64,000 nt of DNA. It comes from Sphaerimonospora cavernae (GTDB lineage: Bacteria; Actinomycetota; Actinomycetes; Streptosporangiales; Streptosporangiaceae). The notes below the pieces were generated by a model. The model was not told where the DNA came from. It saw only the letters and a program-made list of their open reading frames with translations, and did no database searches. Positions 35,672 through 43,524 of the stretch are shown in pieces. Each line of letters starts with the position of its first letter. Within the stretch, counting starts at the first letter, position 1. The stretch covers positions 100,047 through 164,046 of the forward strand of contig NZ_JBHMQT010000036.1 in the NCBI RefSeq assembly GCF_042435035.1, given 5' to 3'. A program made the translations under genes and the position numbers.

Positions 35672-37288
35672 TCACTCGGCGGCGGCCATCGCGGCGGACT
35701 CGGCGGACTCGCCGCCCGGCTCGCCGTTCTGGTCGTTCTGGCCGTCCCGGCCGCTGCGCAGCGGCACGTGCTTGATGAAGGCGGCGATCACCGGGACGAG
35801 TGCGGCGAACAGGACCGACCACAGGAAGACTGAGCCGATCGCGTTGGCGAGCGCCTCCAGGAACCCCGCCTTGACCGGCGGCGGGAGCTGCTCGAGAAAG
35901 CTCTTCTCGATATGGCCGCCTCCGGCGCCGGCCACGGCGGCCGCCTCCGGGCCGAGCTTGGCGGTGATCTCATCGGCCAGACGGTTGTTGAAGACCGCGC
36001 CGAACAGCGAGATGCCGAACGACCCGCCGATGGAGCGGAAGAAGGTGGCGGCGCTGCTGGCCACACCCATGTCCTTCTGCTCGACGCTGTTCTGCGCGAT
36101 CAGCATGGTCGTCTGCATCAGGAAGCCCATGCCGAGGCCGAGAACGCCGATGAACACGCCGGTCTGCCACAGCGGGGTGTGCACGTCCTGGAATGCCAGC
36201 AGGACCATGCCGACCGCCATGATCGCCCCGCCGATCACCGGGAAGCTCTTGTACCTGCCGGTCTGCGTGATCGCCTTGCCGACGAACAGTGACACGACCA
36301 TGGACGAGGCCATCATCGGGAGCAGGAGCATCCCGGAGTTGGTGGCCGTGGCGCCCTGCACGATCTGCTGGAACATCGGCAGGAACGTGATCGCGCCGAA
36401 CATCGCGAAGCCGAGCAGGAAACCCAGCACGTTGATCAGCGCGAAGTTCCGGTCGCGGAACACGTGCAGGGGCATGATCGGCTCGGCCGCCCGCCGCTCG
36501 ACCGGGATGAACAGGGCCAGCGCCACGACCGCCAACCCCGCGAGCCCGAGGATCTGCCAGGAGCCCCAGGGGTAGCCGTGCTTCTGGCCGCCCCACGACG
36601 TGATCAGCACGATCGCGGTGATGCCCACCGTGAGCACGGCCGCGCCGGACCAGTCGATGCGGTGCTCGGTGCGGTGCTTGGGCAGGTGAAGCTTGAGGAT
36701 CAGCCAGATCAGCGCCACCCCGCCCAGCGGGAGGTTCACGTAGAAGGCCCAGCGCCAGTTCAGGTGGTCGGTGATGAAGCCGCCGACGAGCGGGCCCGCG
36801 ATCATCGCGAGCGACATGATCGCGGCCATGATGCCCTGGTACTGCCCGCGCTCGCGTGGCGGCACCAGGTCGCCGACGATCGCCATCACCCCGACGATGA
36901 GCCCGCCGGCGCCGAGGCCCTGCACCGCCCGGAACGCGATCAGCTCGATCATGCCGCCGTCGGTGCCGCCGAACAGCACCGAGCCGGCCATGCCGCACAG
37001 CGCGGAGCCGACGAGGAAGATGACGATCGAGCTCAGGAAGATGTTCTTGCGTCCGTAGAGGTCGCCGAGCTTGCCCCAGATCGGGGTCGAGACCGTGGTG
37101 CCCAGCACGTACGCGGTGGTGACCCAGGTGAAGTAGTCCAGGCCCTGCAGTTCGCCCACGATCCTCGGCATGGCGGTGCCGACGATCATGTTGTCCAGCA
37201 TCGCCAGCATCATCGCCAGCAGCAGGCCGGGTAAGACGATCATCACTTCCCGGGACCGGCCGGCGGGTGCGGCCGAGGTCTCCGTCAT
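35672..37288 (-). CDS. MFS drug efflux transporter, DHA2 (EmrB/QacA) type
   Basis: A 538-residue transporter with about 14 membrane helices. Family motifs are LDNMIVGTAMPRI in helix 1, the loop 2-3 motif GKLGDLYGRKN, and GGFITDHLNWRWAFYVNLPLGG (motif C region). These proteins export cationic or lipophilic drugs in exchange for protons. It is divergent from a TetR gene, with two palindromic operators in the 116-base gap, the standard layout of repressor-controlled efflux. Confidence 0.92.
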   Translation of the reverse strand: MTETSAAPAGRSREVMIVLPGLLLAMMLAMLDNMIVGTAMPRIVGELQGLDYFTWVTTAYVLGTTVSTPIWGKLGDLYGRKNIFLSSIVIFLVGSALCGMAGSVLFGGTDGGMIELIAFRAVQGLGAGGLIVGVMAIVGDLVPPRERGQYQGIMAAIMSLAMIAGPLVGGFITDHLNWRWAFYVNLPLGGVALIWLILKLHLPKHRTEHRIDWSGAAVLTVGITAIVLITSWGGQKHGYPWGSWQILGLAGLAVVALALFIPVERRAAEPIMPLHVFRDRNFALINVLGFLLGFAMFGAITFLPMFQQIVQGATATNSGMLLLPMMASSMVVSLFVGKAITQTGRYKSFPVIGGAIMAVGMVLLAFQDVHTPLWQTGVFIGVLGLGMGFLMQTTMLIAQNSVEQKDMGVASSAATFFRSIGGSFGISLFGAVFNNRLADEITAKLGPEAAAVAGAGGGHIEKSFLEQLPPPVKAGFLEALANAIGSVFLWSVLFAALVPVIAAFIKHVPLRSGRDGQNDQNGEPGGESAESAAMAAAE

Positions 37289-37321
37289 GGTGGGTGCCCC
37301 CTATTTTAAGAAACTTTGCTT

Positions 37322-37381
37322 ACTTGCCGACCGGCTAGTTACCAGCGTTACGGTATTGTCCTTACTTGCCGGCCGTCAAGT
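37322..37381. promoter_or_regulatory. Two TetR-type operators between the MFS and TetR genes
   Basis: Two 18-bp near-palindromes share the ACTTGCCG half-site: 37322-37339 (ACTTGCCG-AC-CGGCTAGT) and 37364-37381 (ACTTGCCG-GC-CGTCAAGT). They also form a direct repeat exactly 42 bp apart, four helical turns. TTGACG on the minus strand falls inside the second site and could be the exporter's -35 element, so binding there would block it. Confidence 0.72.
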
Positions 37382-37404
37382 TGAATTAAGGAACCAAAGC
37401 AGGC

Positions 37405-37995
37405 ATGGGTGCACAGTCAGACACGCGGTCGCGTATCCAGGATGTCGCCATCCGGCTCTTCACCGAGCAGGGATACGAGGCCACCTCGCTGCGGGAGATC
37501 GCCGAGGCCCTCGGCGTGACCAAAGCGGCACTTTACTATCACTTCAAGTCCAAAGAAGACATCATCGCCAGTCTCATCGAGGATCACACCCAGGCACTCG
37601 ATGAGCTGATCGACTGGGCGCGCCGGCAGCCCGCGACCCCGGAGACCCGGCGGGAGGTGATCCGGCGCTACGCCGGGAAGATGACGGGTGGACGCCACCA
37701 TGAGGTGATGCAGCTCATGCAGCGCAACCAGGCGGCGCTGCACAGCATGCGCAAACCCGAGCGGGTGCGTGAGCGGATGGCCGAGCTCCTCGATGTGCTC
37801 ACCCGGCCCGAGGATCCCCCGGCGACCCGGCTGAGGCGCGCGATGGCGCTGTTCACGCTGCACGCCGTCTGGTTCGCCCTGCCCGACGACGACCTGACGC
37901 CGCGGCAGCGCATGGAGGCGGCCCTCGAAGTCGCCGTGGAACTCGCCGACGCCGCCGATCAGGGTCGAACCAGTGGGACGGCTTCGGCAGGATAG
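37405..37995 (+). CDS. TetR-family repressor of the divergent MFS exporter
   Basis: A 196-residue TetR regulator. The N-terminal helix-turn-helix is IRLFTEQGYEATSLREIAEALGVTKAALYYHFKSKEDI in form, with the rest an all-helical ligand domain. It is divergent from the MFS gene, and operators of matching symmetry lie between them, so it probably represses both. The inducer is unknown. The downstream helicase gene starts 5 bases after its stop and may be co-transcribed. Confidence 0.92.
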   Translation: MGAQSDTRSRIQDVAIRLFTEQGYEATSLREIAEALGVTKAALYYHFKSKEDIIASLIEDHTQALDELIDWARRQPATPETRREVIRRYAGKMTGGRHHEVMQLMQRNQAALHSMRKPERVRERMAELLDVLTRPEDPPATRLRRAMALFTLHAVWFALPDDDLTPRQRMEAALEVAVELADAADQGRTSGTASAG

Positions 37996-38000
37996 GAGGT

Positions 38001-40502
38001 GTGAGCGAAAGCATGAGCCTGATCCGGCGCCTCCCCTCTGACCCCGAACCCGACTCGCTGTTCGACACGTTCGTGGCCTGGAACGCCGAACGCGGGCTCA
38101 CGCTCTATCCGGCCCAGGAGGAGGCGCTGATCGAGGTCGTCTCCGGGAACAACCTGATCCTCGCCACCCCGACGGGGTCGGGCAAGAGCCTGGTCGCCGC
38201 CGGAGCTCATTTCGCCGCGCTGGCCAAGGACGAGGTGAGCTTCTACAGCGCGCCCATCAAGGCGCTGGTCTCGGAGAAGTTCTTCGACCTGTGCGCCCTG
38301 TTCGGCACCGAGAACGTCGGCATGATGACCGGCGACGCCTCGGTGAACGCCGACGCCCCGATCATCTGCTGCACCGCCGAGATCCTCGCGCAGATCGCGC
38401 TGCGGGACGGCGCCGACGCCGACGTCGGCACAGTGATCATGGACGAGTTCCACTTCTACGCCGAGCCGGACCGCGGCTGGGCCTGGCAGGTGCCGCTGCT
38501 GGAGCTGCCGCAGGCCCGGTTCGTGCTGATGTCGGCCACCCTCGGCGACGTGGAGCGCTTCGAGAAGGATCTCACCCGCCGCACCGGCCGCCCCACCGCC
38601 GTGGTCAAGCACGCCGAGCGCCCGGTCCCCCTGCTGTACTCCTACCGGGTGACGCCGCTGCACGAGACGCTGGAGGAGCTGCTCGCCACCCAGCAGGCCC
38701 CGGTGTACGTCGTCCACTTCACCCAGGCCGCCGCGATGGAGCGGGCCCAGGCGCTGATGAGCATCAACATGTGCTCGAAGGCGGAGAAGCAGGCGATCGC
38801 CGAGCTGATCGGCAACTTCCGGTTCACCACCCGCTTCGGCCGGGCGCTGTCCCGGCTCGTACGGCACGGCATCGGCGTCCACCACGCGGGGATGCTGCCC
38901 AAGTACCGCCGGCTGGTGGAGCGGCTGGCCCAGGCGGGGCTGCTGAAGGTGATCTGCGGCACCGACACCCTGGGCGTCGGGGTCAACGTCCCCATCAGGA
39001 CGGTCCTGTTCACCGCGCTGTCGAAGTTCGACGGCAACCGGGTGCGGCGGCTGCGGGCGCGGGAGTTCCACCAGATCGCCGGGCGGGCCGGCCGGGCCGG
39101 ATTCGACACTGTCGGCTACGTCGTCTGCCAGGCCCCCGATCACGTCGTCGAGAACGAGCGGGCCCTGGCCAAGATCGGCGACGATCCGAAGCGGCGGCGC
39201 GGCTACGCGCGCAAGAAGCCGCCGGAGGGCTTCGTCGGGTGGAGCGAGGAGACGTTCGAGAAGCTGCAGGCGGCCGAGCCGGAACCGCTGACGTCCCGGT
39301 TCAAGGTGAGCAACGCCATGCTGCTGGCCGTGATCAACCGGCCGGGCGACTGCTTCCAGGCGATGAAGCGGCTGCTCACCGACAACCACGAGGACCGCAA
39401 GGCCCAGCGGCGGCACATCAGCCACGCGATCGCCATCTATCGCTCGCTGCTGGCCGGCGGCATCGTGGAGACGCTCGAGGAGCCCGACGAGCACGGCCGC
39501 CGGGCCCGGCTCACCGTCGACCTGCAGGAGGACTTCGCGCTCAACCAGGCGCTGTCGACGTTCGCGCTCGCCGCGTTCGAGCTGCTCGACGCCGAGTCCC
39601 CGACGTACGCGCTGGACCTGGTCTCGATCGTGGAGTCGACGCTCGACGACCCGCGCCAGATCCTGCACGCCCAGCTCAACAAGGCGCGTGCCGAGGCCGT
39701 CGCGCAGATGAAGGCCGACGGGATCGAGTACGAGGAGCGCATGGAGCGCCTCGCCGAGATCACCTACCCGATGCCGCTGTCCGATCTGCTCTTCGGGGCG
39801 TACGAGACCTACCGGCAGGGTCACCCCTGGGTCGGCGACCACACGGTCAGTCCCAAGACGATCGTGCGCGACATGTACGAGCGGGCCATGACGTTCACCG
39901 AGTACATCCAGTTCTACGAGCTGGCCCGCTCGGAGGGGACGGTGCTGCGCTACCTCGCCGACGCGTACCGGACGCTGTCGAAGACGGTCCCCGAGCACCT
40001 CAAGACCGGTGACCTGCTCGACCTGATCGAGTGGCTCGGCGAGATGATCCACCAGGTCGACTCCAGCCTGATCGACGAGTGGGAGAAGCTGGCCAACCCG
40101 GAGGCGGCGCTGGAGGCCGCCGACGAGCTGGAGGCCAGGACCAGGCCGGTCACCGCCAACACCCGCGCCTTCCGGGTGCTGGTGCGCAACGCGATGTTCC
40201 GCCTGGTCGAGCTCGCCGCCCTGGACCGGGAGGAGGAGCTCGTCGAGCTCTACCCCGACTTCGACTGGGGAGCCGCGCTCGACGCCTACTACGAGGAACA
40301 CGACGAGATCGGCACCGGACCCGCCGCCCGGGGCCCGGCCCTGCTCCTCATCGAGGAGGAGAAGGAGCTGTGGCGGGTACGTCAGATCATCGACGACCCG
40401 GCGGGCCACCACGACTGGGGCATCAGCGCCGAGGTCGACCTGGCCGCCTCCGACGAGGAGGGCCACGCCGTGCTCCACATCACCGGCTTCAACCGGCTCT
40501 GA
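38001..40502 (+). CDS. DEAD/DEAH-box RNA/DNA helicase with DUF3516 C-terminal domain
   Basis: An 833-residue superfamily 2 helicase of the Ski2-like type. Motif I is ATPTGSGKS (~55), motif II DEFH (~148), motif III SATLGD (~175) and motif VI QIAGRAGRAG (~355). The C-terminal half (DUF3516) is specific to actinobacterial helicases of unknown role and ends with RQIIDDPAGHHDWGISAEVDL. The GTG at 38001 is very close to GGAGG; the ATG at 38013 is an alternative. Probably core RNA metabolism rather than defence, as it has no defence neighbours on its side. Confidence 0.88.
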   Translation: MSESMSLIRRLPSDPEPDSLFDTFVAWNAERGLTLYPAQEEALIEVVSGNNLILATPTGSGKSLVAAGAHFAALAKDEVSFYSAPIKALVSEKFFDLCALFGTENVGMMTGDASVNADAPIICCTAEILAQIALRDGADADVGTVIMDEFHFYAEPDRGWAWQVPLLELPQARFVLMSATLGDVERFEKDLTRRTGRPTAVVKHAERPVPLLYSYRVTPLHETLEELLATQQAPVYVVHFTQAAAMERAQALMSINMCSKAEKQAIAELIGNFRFTTRFGRALSRLVRHGIGVHHAGMLPKYRRLVERLAQAGLLKVICGTDTLGVGVNVPIRTVLFTALSKFDGNRVRRLRAREFHQIAGRAGRAGFDTVGYVVCQAPDHVVENERALAKIGDDPKRRRGYARKKPPEGFVGWSEETFEKLQAAEPEPLTSRFKVSNAMLLAVINRPGDCFQAMKRLLTDNHEDRKAQRRHISHAIAIYRSLLAGGIVETLEEPDEHGRRARLTVDLQEDFALNQALSTFALAAFELLDAESPTYALDLVSIVESTLDDPRQILHAQLNKARAEAVAQMKADGIEYEERMERLAEITYPMPLSDLLFGAYETYRQGHPWVGDHTVSPKTIVRDMYERAMTFTEYIQFYELARSEGTVLRYLADAYRTLSKTVPEHLKTGDLLDLIEWLGEMIHQVDSSLIDEWEKLANPEAALEAADELEARTRPVTANTRAFRVLVRNAMFRLVELAALDREEELVELYPDFDWGAALDAYYEEHDEIGTGPAARGPALLLIEEEKELWRVRQIIDDPAGHHDWGISAEVDLAASDEEGHAVLHITGFNRL

Positions 40503-40992
40503 CCGCCGCATCGCCGATATGCAGCTCTGATCAGCGGATTCGCGGTCAACGAGGATGCGCCGGGCGACGCGTTCAAATGTCCTGTCCGCAGCCCCGTCAC
40601 TTTGGTGGGGATTGTCCTGCCCACGTCGGGGCGGCGACTCAGAAACCTACGCCGTGAAGGGCGCGGGCGAGGAACCGCACGAATCATGGCGGGCCCGACC
40701 ACATCCCGCTCCCCTGCGAACCGCGATCACGGACACCGATCACGATTTCGCGAATTCCATATTATGCGGGTATCTCGCCGGCCTTCCGGCTCTACGATTC
40801 CTACCGCCCAACCGCGTAGGGATGGGGGTGCGCGAATCTCGGGAAGATCCGCATGTCACACCACCTCGCGTGGCCGAGGGCGATTCTATGACCTGCTCCG
40901 CAACCCGACAAACTTCGCATGCGACGCGCGAGCGCGTTTCACCGGCCAGCGAAACGGACGATTCAGCATTTGAAGCGCCGGAAGGATAGTTG
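40503..40992. other. Gene-free region upstream of the five-gene operon
   Basis: I find no supported gene in these ~490 bases. The only AT-rich stretch is 40738-40770, with TTTCGCGAATT and TATTAT (40760-40765), a possible -10 element for the downstream operon, giving a leader of about 225 bases. GGAAGGA at 40980-40985 is the ribosome site for the first gene. The long upstream region suggests regulated expression. Confidence 0.55.
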
Positions 40993-43524
40993 GTGACAAG
41001 CGACATAGAAGACATCCGAACCCGCCGAGACAGAGTCGAAACCCAACTGAGCAAGATCACTCAAAAGCCCTGGCTTCCCTTGCTCCCCGCCGAACCACTC
41101 GCCAACCTCCGCCAAGCCCGAAACGCCCTCGTAGAGGTCGCGGACGGCCCACTCGGCATCGGCGTGCTGGGCGCGTACAACGCGGGCAAGTCGAGCCTGC
41201 TCGGCGCCCTACTCGGTGATCCGGACCTGCTGCCCACAGGCAAGACCCCCACGACCGGCAACGTCACCGCGTTGCGCCTGGAACCCACCGACGCCCCCCG
41301 CCCCTCCCGGCCGGACGAGGTGCTGGTCACGTTCCTGACCCGCCAGGAGGCCGCGAGCTGCAAGCGGTTCCTGGTGTCGCAGATCGCCGAGCACGCCGGG
41401 AAGGTGAAACGGCCGGTGACCGAAGTCGAGGAGGCCCTCGCACTGGCCGAGGACGCCGAGGACGCGCCGCTGGACCGCTGGCAGCGATGGTGCGACCAGA
41501 CCTGGGGCACCACTGACGACAACGTCCCGAGCCTGCGCCTCAAGATCAAAGAGCTGGTCGACTTCCTCCAGGCCGAGCTGATCGGCGGCGAGGTCATCGG
41601 CGGTGACGACAGGGTCGCGGTCCGCGTGCCGTGGAACGTGGTCCGCCAGGCGTCGACCCTCGGCACTCTCCTGCCGATCGGCAGCATGCCGCCCCAGAAG
41701 ATCATGCGGGCCCCGGCGGTGAGCAGGGGATCGGCCACCGATGCGAGCGGACTGCGCACGGTGCTTCCCCTGATCCGGCGGATCACGGCCGAAATCGGCG
41801 TCCCCCGGTCCGTCTGGCCCCTGGACGGCCTGCGCAGCCCGAACGATGTCGTGCTGGTCGACTTCCCCGGCCTCGGCTCCAGCCAGTCGGGCCTGCGCGA
41901 CAAGTTCCTCGCCCGCCTCGAACTGGCGGACATCGCCACCGTCCTGGTGGTCGTCGACGCCACCGACCCGTTCCGCGGCGAGGCGATGGAGATCAGGACC
42001 GACTACCTCACCGGCGTTGAGGACCCCCAGCGGCGCGGCGAGAGCATCCTTTTCGCCGCCTCCATGTTCGACCTCCTGGACCCGCCGTCCCGCGACCTCA
42101 CCCGCCCGGAGGGCGGCCTGACCGAAGCCCAGGTCATCGGCGCGCACCGGCAGCTGCAGAGCCTGATCAACCTCGCCGACGCACTGGTCAGCCAGGGCCA
42201 CCCCGAGCGGATCGTCTTCACCAGCGCCCAGATCCACCGCCTGGCCGCCGCCGGCCCGCGCGACGGCGACGGCACGCCGCCCTCCGGGCCCTGGACGGCC
42301 GTGGCGGAGCGGCTGGCCATCGGCGGTCCCGGCTTCCTGAACCGCGCCCTGGAGTCGGTAGCCGCGGACGGTGGGATGGACGGGTTGCGGCGCCTGATCG
42401 AGTCTCACGTCGAGAGCCACGGCCTGGCACAGCGGGCGGCCCTTGTCCGTCAGCGGGACGCCGAGTTCCACGTGTGCATGCGGGAACTGGCCGACTCGCT
42501 GGATGACGAGAGGGCCGTGCCCGAACCGGAGGTCTCCTCGCGGCAGGCCCTGAGCAAGGTGCTGGGCGACGTCGCGGCCGAGCTGCGCAGGATCATCGAC
42601 TCGGCCCGCAGCGAGCTGACCGACATCGACCGTCCCATCGTCCGTCCCGGCTCGGCGTCAGACGAGGCGGGGCACGGACCGACCCCGCGCCGGCTGGTGG
42701 AGGAGATCGCCGCCGACCAGGTGGCGAGCTGGGCGCTGTGGACGGAGTTGCTGGAGGCGCTGGAGGAGCAGCGCATCCCCCGGGGCCGCCCCGACCTGCC
42801 CGACACCACGGGCTTGTTCCACCGCAGGTTCGACTCGGCCCTCCAGGACATGGACCGTTCCGTGGCCGAGGTGTCCGACAAGATCGTCCGTTCCTGGGTC
42901 CACGCGGCCAAGCGCCGGATGGAGCCGCTGGACACGGCCCTGACGCCTCTGCTGGTCCCGGTGGCCGGCCGTCTGAAGGGCCGCGAGGACGTGCGCGCGC
43001 TCGCCCGCGCCCTGCGCCTGTCGACGATCGAGCACGAGGCCGCGGAGGGGGGTCGCGAGTTCGACGCCGCCCCCGCCGAGGGCGCCTTCCCGCTCGCCGA
43101 CGCCGAGGGCTCCGACGGCCGGTGGCTGCCCTGGCACCCCGACTTCCCCGTCGACAGGGACGCCGACTTCGACCTGTCCAGCCGCAACGGCCACCATCAG
43201 ACGCGTCTGATGCTGCTGCGCAGGGAGCTGACCAACGCGCTGCTGCGGTCCGGTGTCGTGCGCCTGCGCCGGCGACTGCAGCGGCAGAGCGCCCAGATCG
43301 TCTCCACCCTGGAGGCGCTGAGGACGGCCATGCCCCGCAGCACCAGCGGCGAGGACTTCGTCGGCTTCGTCTGCGGCCGCGGCGACCACCTCGGGCCCGC
43401 AGACGTGGCGCGCGAGATCGATCTCATGCTCGGCGAGTACGAGGCGTCGACGGACGGCCCCGCGGGATGGAAACCGGACGACGAGGACGACACCCCGGAC
43501 TGGATGAAGGGAGCGGGCCGGTGA
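40993..43524 (+). CDS. Dynamin-like GTPase, first gene of the five-gene cytoskeletal-NTPase operon
   Basis: An 843-residue protein starting at GTG 40993, seven bases after GGAAGGA. The G1 loop is GAYNAGKSS (60-68), the G2 threonine lies in TTGNVT (~87-92) and G3 is DFPGLG (290-295). The ~220 residues between G2 and G3 form a large insert, unusual even for dynamins. G4 is not clear. The remaining ~540 residues are charged and mostly helical, as in dynamin stalks, ending with an acidic tail. No membrane helix is present, so membrane contact would be peripheral. It overlaps the next gene by 4 bases (GTGA). Dynamin-like folding is inferred. Confidence 0.78.
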   Translation: MTSDIEDIRTRRDRVETQLSKITQKPWLPLLPAEPLANLRQARNALVEVADGPLGIGVLGAYNAGKSSLLGALLGDPDLLPTGKTPTTGNVTALRLEPTDAPRPSRPDEVLVTFLTRQEAASCKRFLVSQIAEHAGKVKRPVTEVEEALALAEDAEDAPLDRWQRWCDQTWGTTDDNVPSLRLKIKELVDFLQAELIGGEVIGGDDRVAVRVPWNVVRQASTLGTLLPIGSMPPQKIMRAPAVSRGSATDASGLRTVLPLIRRITAEIGVPRSVWPLDGLRSPNDVVLVDFPGLGSSQSGLRDKFLARLELADIATVLVVVDATDPFRGEAMEIRTDYLTGVEDPQRRGESILFAASMFDLLDPPSRDLTRPEGGLTEAQVIGAHRQLQSLINLADALVSQGHPERIVFTSAQIHRLAAAGPRDGDGTPPSGPWTAVAERLAIGGPGFLNRALESVAADGGMDGLRRLIESHVESHGLAQRAALVRQRDAEFHVCMRELADSLDDERAVPEPEVSSRQALSKVLGDVAAELRRIIDSARSELTDIDRPIVRPGSASDEAGHGPTPRRLVEEIAADQVASWALWTELLEALEEQRIPRGRPDLPDTTGLFHRRFDSALQDMDRSVAEVSDKIVRSWVHAAKRRMEPLDTALTPLLVPVAGRLKGREDVRALARALRLSTIEHEAAEGGREFDAAPAEGAFPLADAEGSDGRWLPWHPDFPVDRDADFDLSSRNGHHQTRLMLLRRELTNALLRSGVVRLRRRLQRQSAQIVSTLEALRTAMPRSTSGEDFVGFVCGRGDHLGPADVAREIDLMLGEYEASTDGPAGWKPDDEDDTPDWMKGAGR

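Noticed and set aside
37959..40511. An 850-codon minus-strand frame opposite the DUF3516 helicase
   Set aside because: The plus strand has all helicase motifs; the opposite frame has biased composition and no domain.
42738..43520. Upstream 261-codon extension of the Hsp70/actin-like gene
   Set aside because: It lies fully within the GTPase gene in another frame, is Arg/Gly/Pro-rich, and the GTG at 43521 in a GTGA overlap is a natural start.
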